From: Muribaculaceae bacterium
Lineage (GTDB): Bacteria > Bacteroidota > Bacteroidia > Bacteroidales > Muribaculaceae
DNA length: 40,839 bases
Reading direction: 5' to 3'
Assembly (NCBI GenBank): GCA_009775355.1
Contig: VSPN01000021.1
Span: 1 to 40,839, forward strand
A program made the translations under genes and the position numbers. Every line of letters starts with the position of its first letter. The first letter of the stretch is position 1. The notes beneath the pieces were generated by a model. That model had not been told where the DNA came from. It saw only the letters and a list, made by a program, of their open reading frames with translations, and ran no database searches. Positions 8,637 through 17,163 of this stretch are shown here, in pieces.

Positions 8637-9377
8637 TTATCCTGCTGCTGCGTAGATGAGGATAGACAGTACTGTCAGACCGCAGACCGCCACCGGCATA
8701 TATGATGGTCGCCATCTGATCTGACGGCTGCACACGTCTGTATGAATCAGCGGCGCACCGCGACGGTATGTAGCCACGAGTCTGCGGGCTTCGCGTCTCT
8801 TGGGTCGGGAATAGACGAAGAGGCCGAGCACGATGCCTGCACATGCGTAGCATACGGAACCACATATGATCCCGATGGTCATGCCTACAAGGATGTCTCC
8901 GGGATAATGCACTCCGAGATAAAGTCTGGAATAACACACCATCAAAGCCCATAGGAATATGAACACAGTGAACTGCCACCTTCTGAAAAGCAGCGACATA
9001 AGCGATCCGAGAGCGGACGTGTTCGCGGCGTGACAAGAGGGGAATCCATATCGCCCTCCTCGATAACCTTCGACAATATGCACAAGATCCGATATCGGAT
9101 TCTCGAGATTTGCAGGACGCATACGTTCGAACGCCGGACGTATGAAAGTCGCGCATAGCTGATCGGCTGCACTGACAGCGAGTACAGTCATAAGAAGCAT
9201 CAGCAGCGTGGTGCGAAGTCCGTAGCTCAGGTAGATGGCATACAGGATGCTCGCATAAAATGGAACCCATATCACCTTCCCGCTTGTCACCCACATGAAC
9301 CTGTCCCAGAAGAGGGAATGCCATGAGTTGACCCAGAGGAAGATGTCGGTATCAAGTTCGATGATGAGATTGCCCAT
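8637..9377 (-). CDS. PAP2-family membrane phosphatase
   Basis: The roughly 246-residue integral membrane phosphatase is of the PAP2/undecaprenyl-pyrophosphatase (BcrC/PgpB-like) superfamily. It probably dephosphorylates lipid phosphates such as undecaprenyl diphosphate or phosphatidylglycerol phosphate. The three phosphatase motifs are present: RPAFERMRP (Arg in place of the usual Lys of KX6RP), FPSCHAANT (PSxH) and SRLYLGVHYPGD (SRX5HX3D). Five to six hydrophobic segments surround them, and the C-terminus adds a basic cytosolic stretch (SRPKRREARR) and a final TM. The start at 9377 (MGNLIIELDTDIF) is preferred to the ATG at 9401, because family members begin just before the DTxxFxxxN stretch. 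This choice is not certain. Confidence 0.85.
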   Translation of the reverse strand: MGNLIIELDTDIFLWVNSWHSLFWDRFMWVTSGKVIWVPFYASILYAIYLSYGLRTTLLMLLMTVLAVSAADQLCATFIRPAFERMRPANLENPISDLVHIVEGYRGGRYGFPSCHAANTSALGSLMSLLFRRWQFTVFIFLWALMVCYSRLYLGVHYPGDILVGMTIGIICGSVCYACAGIVLGLFVYSRPKRREARRLVATYRRGAPLIHTDVCSRQIRWRPSYMPVAVCGLTVLSILIYAAAG

Positions 9378-9482
9378 TGACAGTGATGGATATATCGGCA
9401 AGTCTTGGAGCTTGCAAATATTGAGTTTCTATGATATGATTGCTGGAAAGATTTTGACCCGAGGCATTCGGGAAGATACGAA

Positions 9483-9516
9483 GAATAGCGCCACCCCGCT
9501 GTGGAGGGCGCTATTC
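9483..9516 (-). terminator. probable terminator of tsf
   Basis: Perfect ten-pair stem (GAATAGCGCC 9483-9492 with GGCGCTATTC 9507-9516), 23 nt after the tsf stop. The minus-strand tail is T-rich but interrupted, so efficiency is uncertain. Confidence 0.5.
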
Positions 9517-9539
9517 ATTATTCTATGCGCATCGGGAGA

Positions 9540-10532
9540 TTAGTCCTCGTTGAGGTTTACACGCTTGAAGTCAACGACAACAAGACCCTTGGTTGTGTTG
9601 TCGAGGAACTGGCCTACAGTGATCTTCGCATCCTGAACATAAGCCTGCTCAAGCAGACAGCTCTCCTTGAAGAACTTGTTCAGACGACCGTTGGCGATAT
9701 TCTGGATCATCGCCTCGGGGAGGTTGGCGGCTTTAGCCTCGCCGGCCTCCTTCATGATCTGACGGCCACGCTCAGCTTCTTCAGCTGTGATCCAGCCCTT
9801 GGTAATGTTGCTCTCGATGTGGTCTTCCGAGTCGAAGTGGTTGGGGTTGAGACCAGCCTTCTTGAGAGCGACTTCCTGAGCCTTGACAACCTGCTCCTGC
9901 TTAGTCTTCTCGATAGCTACGCTGATCTCCTGATCGATAGTCTCCTGGGGAACGTCGTTGCGCGACACAGCCACAGGATTCATCGATGCGATCTGCATGC
10001 AGACCTCACGTCCCACCTGGGGATCAACACCCTCGAGGTTGAAGCCCACGATAGCGGCAAGCTTGTCGTTGAAGTGGTTGTATGAAGCCACAGTGGCAGC
10101 CTCGATCCACTCGTAGTCGCCGAGTTCCATCTTCTCGCCTGTCTTGCCGATCTCGTCGGTGATGAGTTCAGCAACTGTGCGGCCGTCGATGGCGAGACCC
10201 TTAAGCTCGTCAAGGCTCTTTGCCTTGTTTGCGAGTGCAGTTTCAAGCACTTTCTTGGCAAGAGCGCGGAAAGACTCGTTCTTTGCGACGAAGTCAGTCT
10301 CGCACTTCAGAGTGGCGATGGCGGCGAAATTGCCGTTGATACCCGAGAAAACGCAGCCTTCTGCGGCGTTGCGGTCCTCGCGCTTTGCAGCTACGGCCTG
10401 ACCCTTCTTGCGGATGATCTCGATAGCGGCATTGATATCGCCGTCAGTCTCAGCGAGAGCGTTCTTGCAGTCCATCATGCCGGCACCGGTCATGTGGCGC
10501 AGTTTCTTGATATCTTCAATACTTACAGCCAT
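9540..10532 (-). CDS. tsf: translation elongation factor Ts
   Basis: Nucleotide exchange factor for EF-Tu, cytosolic. It starts with MAVSIEDIKKLRHMTGAGMMDCKNAL (the family's TGAGMMDCKxAL signature), followed by KKGQAVAAKREDRNAAEG and a CETDFVAKN second signature. The length of 330 residues exceeds the ~280 of E. coli, which is normal for Bacteroidota. It is the last gene of the rplM-rpsI-rpsB-tsf cluster. It is separated from rpsB by 144 nt that contain a strong terminator-like hairpin, so expression may depend on read-through or its own promoter (a GGGTTTGC element lies near 10605-10613). Confidence 0.97.
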   Translation of the reverse strand: MAVSIEDIKKLRHMTGAGMMDCKNALAETDGDINAAIEIIRKKGQAVAAKREDRNAAEGCVFSGINGNFAAIATLKCETDFVAKNESFRALAKKVLETALANKAKSLDELKGLAIDGRTVAELITDEIGKTGEKMELGDYEWIEAATVASYNHFNDKLAAIVGFNLEGVDPQVGREVCMQIASMNPVAVSRNDVPQETIDQEISVAIEKTKQEQVVKAQEVALKKAGLNPNHFDSEDHIESNITKGWITAEEAERGRQIMKEAGEAKAANLPEAMIQNIANGRLNKFFKESCLLEQAYVQDAKITVGQFLDNTTKGLVVVDFKRVNLNED

Positions 10533-10633
10533 TGTTTCTGTATTTGATTTGTTTGATTTTACATAGTGTACCGACTCAGTTCACGGGTCAGCCTGAATTT
10601 GCGTGCAAACCCTGAAAGCGGAGTCAATAAACG

Positions 10634-10664
10634 AAAAAAAGGCGCGTCCCGGCAGGGGCGCGCC
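10634..10664 (-). terminator. strong hairpin terminator between rpsB and tsf
   Basis: GC-rich stem: GGCGCG/CGCGCC (10659-10664 with 10641-10646), continued by CCC/GGG after one mismatch, with loop TGCC. Seven T residues follow at once on the minus strand (10634-10640). It begins 13 nt after the rpsB stop and lies 102 nt before the tsf start. Confidence 0.82.
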
Positions 10665-10676
10665 CGGGAAATTCAT

Positions 10677-11507
10677 TTACTCTGCTGCGGGAGCCTCGGC
10701 AACTGCATCCTCAGCCTTGGGGGCCTCGGCTGCGGGAGCCTCGTTGCGGCGCACGCGGCGACGCTTTGCGGGAGCCTCTCCCTCTGCATCCTTGTCCTCG
10801 GGAGCGTCGATCTTCTCGACCTTGCGCTCCTCAAGACCCTCTGCCATAGCTGCGCATACGGCATCGAGAATGATGTCGATGCTCTTCGACGCGTCGTCGT
10901 TGGCGGGGATCAGGTAGTCTACATCAGCAGGATTGGAATTTGTGTCGACGATAGCGAACACGGGTATGCCGAGACGCTTTGCCTCAGCTACAGCGATGTG
11001 CTCTTTCATCACGTCAACCACGAAGAGAGCCGACGGAAGGCGACCGAGGTCAGCGATCGAACCGAGGTTCTTCTCGAGTTTCGCACGCTGGCGTGTGATC
11101 TGGAGTTTCTCGCGCTTTGACAGGTTGTCGAAAGTGCCGTCCTTGGCCATCTTGTCGATGGTTGTCATCTTCTTCACAGCCTTGCGGATTGTGGGGAAGT
11201 TGGTGAGCATACCGCCCGGCCAGCGCTCGGTCACATAGGGCATGTTGATTGCGCCTGCCTTGCTTTCGATTGCCTCTTTGGCCTGTTTTTTGGTGGCTAC
11301 GAAGAGGACTTTCTTGCCGCTCTTGGCAATCTGTTTGAGAGCGTTGGCTGCCTCGTCGATCTTTGCTGCCGTCTTATATAAGTCAATGATGTGGATACCG
11401 TTGCGCTCCATAAAGATGTAGGGAGCCATAGCGGGGTTCCATTTGCGCTTGAGGTGGCCGAAGTGGCATCCTGCCTCAAGAAGCTGGTCAAATGTGGGTG
11501 TTGCCAT
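10677..11507 (-). CDS. rpsB: 30S ribosomal protein S2
   Basis: The product is a 276-residue S2. The start is the ATG at 11507 (MATPTFDQLLEAGCHFGH). An in-frame ATG at 11564 would add 19 residues not seen in the family. S2 signatures are visible: CHFGHLKRKWNPAMAPYIF, the RWPGGMLTNFPTIRKAVKK stretch, and PSALFVVDVMKEHIAVAEAKRLGIPVFAIVDTNSNP. The last ~45 residues form a low-complexity tail rich in Ala, Glu and Pro with an RRRVRRNE patch, a common variable C-terminal extension in Bacteroidales. A hairpin terminator follows directly. Confidence 0.97.
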   Translation of the reverse strand: MATPTFDQLLEAGCHFGHLKRKWNPAMAPYIFMERNGIHIIDLYKTAAKIDEAANALKQIAKSGKKVLFVATKKQAKEAIESKAGAINMPYVTERWPGGMLTNFPTIRKAVKKMTTIDKMAKDGTFDNLSKREKLQITRQRAKLEKNLGSIADLGRLPSALFVVDVMKEHIAVAEAKRLGIPVFAIVDTNSNPADVDYLIPANDDASKSIDIILDAVCAAMAEGLEERKVEKIDAPEDKDAEGEAPAKRRRVRRNEAPAAEAPKAEDAVAEAPAAE

Positions 11508-11636
11508 TTTTCTGGTTTGTTTACGTTCTTTTTGAATCAATTCCGGGGTAGGGAACGTGTCCATCCGGGGAATTTAGATACTAAACACAATGCGCACAGC
11601 GCATAAAATCCATGTAGGGTAAGAAGGGGACGCGTA

Positions 11637-12023
11637 TTAACGTTTCGAGAACTGGAAGCGTTTGCGAGCCTTGGGACGACCCGGTTTCTTACGCTCTACC
11701 TCACGGGCGTCGCGGGTCATGAAGCCTTCCTTGCGGAGAGCGGCCTTGTCCTCGGGGTTAACCTTGACGAGAGCGCGGGCGATGGCGAGACGGAGAGCCT
11801 CGGCCTGGCCTTTGTAGCCGCCGCCGTCGAGGTGAGCCACGATGTCGTATTTCTCAGCAGCCTCAAGAGTTGTGAGGGGCTGCTTAACGACATACTGAAG
11901 AATCGAAGAGGGGAAGTAGACGTCGAGAGGACGCTTGTCGATAACTATATTACCGGTACCCTCGGTGAGATAAACTCGGGCCACAGCAGCCTTGCGGCGG
12001 CCAATTGCATTTACTTTTTCCAT
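11637..12023 (-). CDS. rpsI: 30S ribosomal protein S9
   Basis: The 128-residue S9 begins MEKVNAIGRRKAAVARVYLTEG, contains GGGYKGQAEALRLAIARALV, and ends with the highly basic KKPGRPKARKRFQFSKR tail that reaches the ribosomal P site. It lies 8 nt downstream of rplM, the ancient L13-S9 pair, and is surely co-transcribed with it. The 129-nt gap to rpsB contains small inverted repeats (for example a 6-bp palindrome at 11590-11604) but no convincing terminator. Confidence 0.98.
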   Translation of the reverse strand: MEKVNAIGRRKAAVARVYLTEGTGNIVIDKRPLDVYFPSSILQYVVKQPLTTLEAAEKYDIVAHLDGGGYKGQAEALRLAIARALVKVNPEDKAALRKEGFMTRDAREVERKKPGRPKARKRFQFSKR

Positions 12024-12031
12024 CTTCTTTC

Positions 12032-12508
12032 TTATTTCATTTTATTGATATCCAAAACGATCGGGTTCTTGTCGGCAAAAGGATGCTCGGAGCCGTTGAA
12101 CACATGAAGGTTCGTGAGCTGCTTCGCGCCGAGTTTGGTCTTGGGGAGCATGCCTTTCACAACTTTGATGAACAGAGGGTGTTTGCCCTTCATTGTCACC
12201 TTGAACGACTTGTCCATGAGATCCTGCGGAGTGTAGCTGCGCTGACCGCCGGGATAACCGGTGTAGCGGAGATACTCGCGCTTGCTCATCTTGTCACCGT
12301 TGAGGATGACCTTGTCTGCGTTGATGATGATCACATTGTCACCGCAGTCGAGGTTGGGAGTGTAGTCTGCCTTGTTCTTGCCACGGAGAATCTTTGCGAC
12401 ATTGCTGCAAAGGCGGCCGAGAACCTGGTCGGTAGCATCGATAACCACCCATTTCTTCTCGATTGTAGCAGGGGTGGCAGAGAGTGTCTTGTAACTTAAA
12501 GTATCCAC
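12032..12508 (-). CDS. rplM: 50S ribosomal protein L13
   Basis: The 158-residue L13 carries WVVIDATDQVLGRLCSNVAKILRGK, GDNVIIINADKVILNGDK, RYTGYPGGQRS and the C-terminal GMLPKTKLGAKQLTNLHVFNGSEHP, all characteristic of the family. The start appears to be a GTG codon (12508), giving MDTLSYKTLSA, which matches the N-terminal form common in Bacteroidales. It heads the ribosomal cluster. Its ~110-nt leader can fold into hairpins, and a -7 element lies upstream. Confidence 0.97.
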   Translation of the reverse strand: MDTLSYKTLSATPATIEKKWVVIDATDQVLGRLCSNVAKILRGKNKADYTPNLDCGDNVIIINADKVILNGDKMSKREYLRYTGYPGGQRSYTPQDLMDKSFKVTMKGKHPLFIKVVKGMLPKTKLGAKQLTNLHVFNGSEHPFADKNPIVLDINKMK

Positions 12509-12539
12509 TTTATTGATTTGATTTTAGATTAGTTAAACG

Positions 12540-12594
12540 CCGCTCTTTCAGACTTCCGGCTGGCCAGAACCGGGGCAGTCGTCCCCAAGCGGAC
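12540..12594 (-). promoter_or_regulatory. structured leader RNA candidate upstream of rplM
   Basis: On the minus-strand transcript, CCGCT (12588-12592) can pair with AGCGG (12540-12544) and close a domain. Inside it, GGGG/CCCC (12583-12586 with 12572-12575, 7-nt loop) forms one hairpin and GGTT/AGCC forms a second. The position between promoter and start codon fits a ribosomal-protein autoregulatory leader. The fold was made by eye and is unproven. Confidence 0.35.
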
Positions 12595-12619
12595 TATTAA
12601 ACTGGATATAATCGGCTCG

Positions 12620-12627
12620 CAAAATTA
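12620..12627 (-). promoter_or_regulatory. candidate promoter -7 element of the rplM cluster
   Basis: TAATTTTG on the minus strand matches TAnnTTTG and lies about 112 nt upstream of rplM, on the far side of the structured leader. There is no exact TTTG at the -33 position. Confidence 0.45.
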
Positions 12628-12696
12628 ATAAAAATTTCTGATATCTCAATCATAACCGTGCAGCCAACCGCTTTATTTTCCGGTTTTTTGATATTT

Positions 12697-14118
12697 TTAG
12701 CAATTACCGGTCTCTCCGCCAAGTATGGACGGCGCGATTTCAAGCACATATTCCCACGCCGCATCATGCTCACAGGGTATGCGGCCGTCCATCACAGCTT
12801 CCTTGACCGCGTCTTTTATGGCGGCGATCTCCTTGCCGGGAGCTATGTTGAAATGCTCGATAATCTCGTTGCCGTTGACAGGATTCTTCCAGTTGCGCAG
12901 AGCGTCGGCGTCGTTGATCTGCGTCATTCTCTCGCGCAGACGCGCAAACCCTTCGAGCTGACGGCGCACCTTGGCTGGATTCTTAGACGTGATGTCGGCC
13001 TCGGCGAGAATCATAAGATCGTCGAGATCGGGGCCGGCATCAGTTATCAGGCGTCGCACTCCCGAATCGGAGACGCCCTCCTCCCCTACGCTCTGAGGGC
13101 GCATGTGAAGGCCCACGATCTTTGCCACATATTTCATCTTCTCGTTCATCGGAAGTTTCATCTTCCTGAAGATGCGCGGCACCATCTTCTCGCCTACGAA
13201 ATTGTGGTTATGGAATGTCCATCCCAGTCTGGCGTCGTAACGCTTTGTCTGCGGCTTGCCGATGTCATGAAGCAACGCAGCCCAGCGCAGCCACTCATTG
13301 TCGCTCCGCGCCGCCACATTGTCGACCACCTGAAGTGTGTGGTGGAAATTGTCTTTGTGTCCCTTGCCCTCCATGATCTCGACACCCTTCAGCTCGCAAA
13401 GCGAAGGAAAGATGAGTTCAAGAAGTCCGCTGATGTCGAGAAGCTTGAGGCCGACCGACGGTTTAGGCGACCGCATGATCTTGCCGAGTTCGTCGTTGAT
13501 ACGCTCGCGCGTTATGATCTTTATTCTCTCGCGATTGCGTCTTATCGCCTCGAAAGTCTCGGGCACGATCTCGAATCCGAGCTGGCTTGCGAAGCGCACC
13601 GCGCGCATCATCCGCAGCGGATCGTCGCTGAAGGTTATGTCGGGGTCCGACGGGGTGCGGATCAGCTTATTATGAAGATCGGCAATGCCGGAGAAGGGAT
13701 CTACAAGTTCGCCGAAACGGTCTGCGTTCAGACATATGGCCATGGCGTTGACCGTAAAGTCGCGTCGGTTCTGGTCATCCTCAAGAGTTCCGTCCTCCAC
13801 AATCGGATTGCGGCTCTCGCGTGAATAAGACTCACGCCTGGCACCGACGAACTCAAGTTCGAGGTCGCCCGACTTCACCTGAGCGGTGCCGTAGGTCGCG
13901 AAAACGCTTAGACTTGTCTTGCGACCAAGCTCGGCTGCCACTCTTGTGGCAAGTTCTATGCCGCTTCCGACCGTCACGAGATCTATATCCTTTGACGGAC
14001 GTTCCAGGAATATGTCGCGTACATATCCGCCCACCACATAGGCTTCGCGCCCCATCGAGTCTGCGATCTCCCCTATCCTCCGGAAAACCGGATTTTTCAG
14101 ATCATCCTTCAGATTCAC
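12697..14118 (-). CDS. cca: CCA tRNA nucleotidyltransferase with HD domain
   Basis: The 473-residue class II tRNA nucleotidyltransferase/poly(A) polymerase-family enzyme adds or repairs the 3' CCA of tRNAs. The nucleotidyltransferase head has GGYVRD (30-35) and the metal-binding DID (44-46). It is followed by RRDFTVNAMAICL, the DPLRMMRAVRFASQLGF motif and the neck helices RRNRERIKIITRERINDEL. A C-terminal HD domain has the core WAALLHDIGKP (about residue 283), as in the HD-fused members typical of Bacteroidota. The start is a GTG at 14118 that overlaps the stop of the M24 peptidase gene (GTGA), implying translational coupling. No terminator was noted before the next cluster. Confidence 0.93.
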   Translation of the reverse strand: MNLKDDLKNPVFRRIGEIADSMGREAYVVGGYVRDIFLERPSKDIDLVTVGSGIELATRVAAELGRKTSLSVFATYGTAQVKSGDLELEFVGARRESYSRESRNPIVEDGTLEDDQNRRDFTVNAMAICLNADRFGELVDPFSGIADLHNKLIRTPSDPDITFSDDPLRMMRAVRFASQLGFEIVPETFEAIRRNRERIKIITRERINDELGKIMRSPKPSVGLKLLDISGLLELIFPSLCELKGVEIMEGKGHKDNFHHTLQVVDNVAARSDNEWLRWAALLHDIGKPQTKRYDARLGWTFHNHNFVGEKMVPRIFRKMKLPMNEKMKYVAKIVGLHMRPQSVGEEGVSDSGVRRLITDAGPDLDDLMILAEADITSKNPAKVRRQLEGFARLRERMTQINDADALRNWKNPVNGNEIIEHFNIAPGKEIAAIKDAVKEAVMDGRIPCEHDAAWEYVLEIAPSILGGETGNC

Positions 14119-15299
14119 AGTGCAGCGAGATTTTCGTTAAACGGGGTGAGATTCTCAAGTCCGCCGTCAGTGACGACATATGTATTCTCCACTCCGAGTG
14201 CTCCCACTTCGGGAATTACAAACTTGGGTTCGATGGCAAGAGTCATGTTCTCCTCAAGCAGAGTCCTGTCGCGCCCCATCAGCACAGGGGCTTCATTAAG
14301 TTCGATCCCGACACCATGGCCGATAAACGCCACCTTGTTCGAGTGCCCCATGAAATATGATGACAGACCGGCCTCCTCGGCGATCCTCGCCGCTCTTCTG
14401 TAGAGTTCTCCTGTCTCTACACCCGGGCGGGCGAATGACTCAAGGTCGCGTAGTATCTCACGCGAGCATTCATGTGCCCGAAGAGCCTTTTCTCCGGCCT
14501 CGCCGACGGTCCAGCAACGCGTCATGTCTGTCTGATAGCCGTTGAATCCTCCGTTCATATCAACCATCACCGACATGCCTGGCTTCATGATGATGCCCGA
14601 CGCTCCGACGGGCAGGGACGGATCAACCCCTGCGCCTCCCATCGAGAAGTCATAAGGAGAAGGCACGTCGGCGTTCGGACCTGCAAGAAGACTGCCCATA
14701 TTGATCTCCATTCTCGATCCGGCCACGCGCAGGAATCCGAGACATCCCTCCATTCGTAGCACATGCTCTATCTCGATCTGAAACTCCAGATCGGTCATGC
14801 CCTCCCTGTAACAACTGTCTATACGGGAGTATACGGCACAATGTCTGAGTCCGTCCTCGCGCATGCGGTCCACTTCATAAGGAGTCTTGACCAGTCTTGC
14901 ACGCCGCATGACTCTCGATCCGTCGGCAATCTCAGATGAGGCGAAGACCTTCCTGAGCCTCTCGATCTCAGAATAGTATAGGTCGTCAAACTCCAGTCCG
15001 ACGCGGGCAGGAATGTCATAGCCCTTTTCCGCGATAAGATCAGGTATCTGCTCCGGTTTTCTTATCCGGGCCGAGAACTCGCCGGCTGGTTCGGCGGGAG
15101 GAATCACAAAGAAGACCGGTTCGCGGTCAACGGGAATATACATGTACCCTCTGCACACGCCACCGGCAAGATAAAACAGATTGACTGTCGAGCCGACAAG
15201 CACGGCGTCGAGCCGCGCCTCCGTCATGGCCATACGGACTTTCGACAGCCGCAATTCGAACTCATTGACCATATCTCTGGTCAGCAACGGAAATTTCAT
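14115..15299 (-). CDS. M24-family metallopeptidase (Xaa-Pro dipeptidase-like)
   Basis: The 394-residue cytosolic protein has an N-terminal creatinase-like domain (about 1-150) and a C-terminal pita-bread M24 metallopeptidase fold. The expected metal ligands are visible in order: Asp and Asp in VMVDMNGGFNGYQTDMTR (about 240-255), His in FIGHGVGIELNE (about 328), Glu in LAIEPKFV (about 355) and Glu in GVENTYVV (about 370). This supports an active dinuclear enzyme that cleaves Xaa-Pro or related peptides. It is coupled by 4 nt to cca and lies 45 nt downstream of gldH. Confidence 0.85.
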   Translation of the reverse strand: MKFPLLTRDMVNEFELRLSKVRMAMTEARLDAVLVGSTVNLFYLAGGVCRGYMYIPVDREPVFFVIPPAEPAGEFSARIRKPEQIPDLIAEKGYDIPARVGLEFDDLYYSEIERLRKVFASSEIADGSRVMRRARLVKTPYEVDRMREDGLRHCAVYSRIDSCYREGMTDLEFQIEIEHVLRMEGCLGFLRVAGSRMEINMGSLLAGPNADVPSPYDFSMGGAGVDPSLPVGASGIIMKPGMSVMVDMNGGFNGYQTDMTRCWTVGEAGEKALRAHECSREILRDLESFARPGVETGELYRRAARIAEEAGLSSYFMGHSNKVAFIGHGVGIELNEAPVLMGRDRTLLEENMTLAIEPKFVIPEVGALGVENTYVVTDGGLENLTPFNENLAAL

Positions 15300-15323
15300 A
15301 TTTCTGTAAAATTAGTCACGATT

Positions 15324-15331
15324 CAAATATA
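15324..15331 (-). promoter_or_regulatory. candidate internal -7 element before M24 gene
   Basis: TATATTTG on the minus strand fits the TAnnTTTG consensus in the 45-nt gap between gldH and the M24 gene. It would give a leader of about 20 nt. No -33 element is evident, so it may be fortuitous. Confidence 0.28.
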
Positions 15332-15344
15332 GATCCGAAGATAT

Positions 15345-15857
15345 TCACTTTCCGGCCGGATCCGGAGTGCCACTGCCGGCGACGGTCATGACAAGACCGA
15401 CATTGAGCAGCCCCTCGGTGCACTCTCGCGAAGCCACAGGTGAAAGCGACACGGCATATCCGTCGCGCAGCCTGACATTGTTCTCCAGCCGCACCACGGC
15501 CTCGCGGACACCGTAGCGGAGACGCGAGGAGGCATTACCTCCATGGCCGTAACGCACTATTATCGTGTCGGAGCGCAACACTCCATCCTCATCCTCTACC
15601 GTTACGGCCACTGGCAGATCTGAGACAGGGAGCCTTACAGAATACCGCAACACGAGATCCACGTCGAAAGCCGACAGCCGCGCGTCGGCGGAGTCGACAG
15701 GCCACGGCTCAAAGACGATCAGGTCGAGCGGATCCCAGCCATCGGTGCCTATCTGTTCGAAATGCGAATAGGCCGGCATCCTGGCATCCGAACAACCGCC
15801 TGCCGCAAGCAAAAGGCATCCGGCTGTGAATACGGCACACATACGAGTCAAGGTCAT
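15345..15857 (-). CDS. gldH: GldH-family lipoprotein
   Basis: The 170-residue lipoprotein has a signal ending LLLAAGGC (lipidated Cys22) followed by SDARMPAYSHFEQIGTDGWDPLDLIVFEP. This matches the GldH pattern of an early aromatic/His segment, then GW and D. In gliding Flavobacteriia GldH is required for motility and associated secretion, but it is widely kept in non-gliding Bacteroidales where its role is unknown. Assignment is strengthened by position: it overlaps ricT by 4 nt (ATGA), a ricT-gldH pairing that recurs in Bacteroidota. The sequence itself is divergent. Confidence 0.78.
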   Translation of the reverse strand: MTLTRMCAVFTAGCLLLAAGGCSDARMPAYSHFEQIGTDGWDPLDLIVFEPWPVDSADARLSAFDVDLVLRYSVRLPVSDLPVAVTVEDEDGVLRSDTIIVRYGHGGNASSRLRYGVREAVVRLENNVRLRDGYAVSLSPVASRECTEGLLNVGLVMTVAGSGTPDPAGK

Positions 15858-17155
15858 TCCCCGTTCTTTTTTGAAGTCTGAGTCTTCTGAACCTGTGCTT
15901 TCTGATTCTGGTTCTTTTTGCGCGGACGCTGATCCTTGCGCCGTTCGTTACGGCGGCCATCAGAGGGTTTCTGAGTTTTTTCGGCCTTTGGCTGCTTGTC
16001 TGACAGCTTCGGCTGTTTGTCAGGCTGACCGGGATTGCGGTCATTACCCTTTGATGGTTTCTCCTGACCTTTTATCTGTCCACTCTTCTTTTTCTTCTTT
16101 TTCCGGGTCTTGTCGAATCGGGTAAGACTCTCCTGCTCCACGAGATCTACATAAGCCGGACGCTCCGCCTCTGCAGCCTTGCTCTCAGGCAGGAGGCTGT
16201 CGACCTTCACGCCCTGTTTGTTGAGAGCCATGATCTCAAAAGCGCGGCGCGCCTCGATTGTCACAAGATTGGCCGGTATGCGGCGGTCGGTAGAGTAAGT
16301 CACGGTTCCGGCCAGAATATCCGGTTTGAAGAAATAATAGAGCGAGTCTTTTGTCTCAAGCACCGCATCCTTGGGAGGCATCTTCTTCTGCGCCTCGCTG
16401 TAGACGTCGGTCTCGAAGTTGAGACAACACTTAAGTTTTGCGCACTGTCCGGCGAGCTTCTGCGGGTTCATTGACAGATCCTGGATGCGTGCCGCGCCTG
16501 TGCCAACCGACACAAAATGAGTCATCCACGACGCGCAGCACAGCGGACGGCCGCAGGGGCCGATACCACCAATTCGTCCGGCTTCCTGACGGGCACCGAT
16601 CTGCTTCATCTCGACGCGGATCTTGAACGTGTCGGCGAGGATTCTGATAAGTTTGCGGAAGTCCACTCGCTCATCGGCGATATAATAGAAGATCGCCTTT
16701 CCGCCGTCGCCCTGATACTCGACATCGCCGATCTTCATGTTCAGTTCGAGTTCTTCGGCGATCTTGCGGGTGCGTATCATCGTGGCATGCTCACGCGACC
16801 TGGCCTCCTCGAATTTTTCCATGTCGGCCTGAGTGGCCAGCCGGAACACACGCTTAAGCTCGGAGTCCGCCTTCACACCGTTCTTGCGCATCTGCATGCG
16901 CACAAGACGCCCCACCATGCTCACGCGGCCTATATCATGCCCCGGATTGCCTTCGACGGCCACAATATCGCCAATACGCAGGGGCAGAGCCGACGGATTT
17001 GTATAGAATCCGACGCGCGTGTTTTTGAACGAGACCTCGACCACGTCGAAATCGCCGCTCTCCGATATCCCCTCAAGCCAGTTGGAGGCAAAGAGCTTTC
17101 CGCGCGGGCATCCCCCCTCGGAGCAGTATCTTCTTTTGTTTTTCTCGTTATCCAC
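15854..17155 (-). CDS. ricT: PSP1-domain protein RicT (YaaT-like)
   Basis: The 433-residue cytosolic PSP1 C-terminal-domain protein corresponds to B. subtilis RicT/YaaT, part of the RicAFT complex that modulates RNase Y. Conserved cysteines appear as YCSEGGCPRG near the N-terminus, GPCGRPLCCASW (about 200) and KLKCCLNF. In RicT, cysteines of this kind bind an iron-sulfur cluster. After about residue 345 the protein continues as a very basic, Lys- and Gln-rich tail typical of Bacteroidota homologues, probably an RNA- or ribosome-contacting extension (inference). The start appears to be GTG (17155), only 8 nt after rny. Direct adjacency to rny supports a shared RNA-turnover role. Confidence 0.88.
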   Translation of the reverse strand: MDNEKNKRRYCSEGGCPRGKLFASNWLEGISESGDFDVVEVSFKNTRVGFYTNPSALPLRIGDIVAVEGNPGHDIGRVSMVGRLVRMQMRKNGVKADSELKRVFRLATQADMEKFEEARSREHATMIRTRKIAEELELNMKIGDVEYQGDGGKAIFYYIADERVDFRKLIRILADTFKIRVEMKQIGARQEAGRIGGIGPCGRPLCCASWMTHFVSVGTGAARIQDLSMNPQKLAGQCAKLKCCLNFETDVYSEAQKKMPPKDAVLETKDSLYYFFKPDILAGTVTYSTDRRIPANLVTIEARRAFEIMALNKQGVKVDSLLPESKAAEAERPAYVDLVEQESLTRFDKTRKKKKKKSGQIKGQEKPSKGNDRNPGQPDKQPKLSDKQPKAEKTQKPSDGRRNERRKDQRPRKKNQNQKAQVQKTQTSKKNGE

Positions 17156-17163
17156 GATTTATA

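Noticed and set aside
12658..13824. 388-codon plus-strand open frame opposite cca
   Set aside because: Antisense to a well-supported gene; no recognisable domain and it begins in the intergenic region without a promoter.
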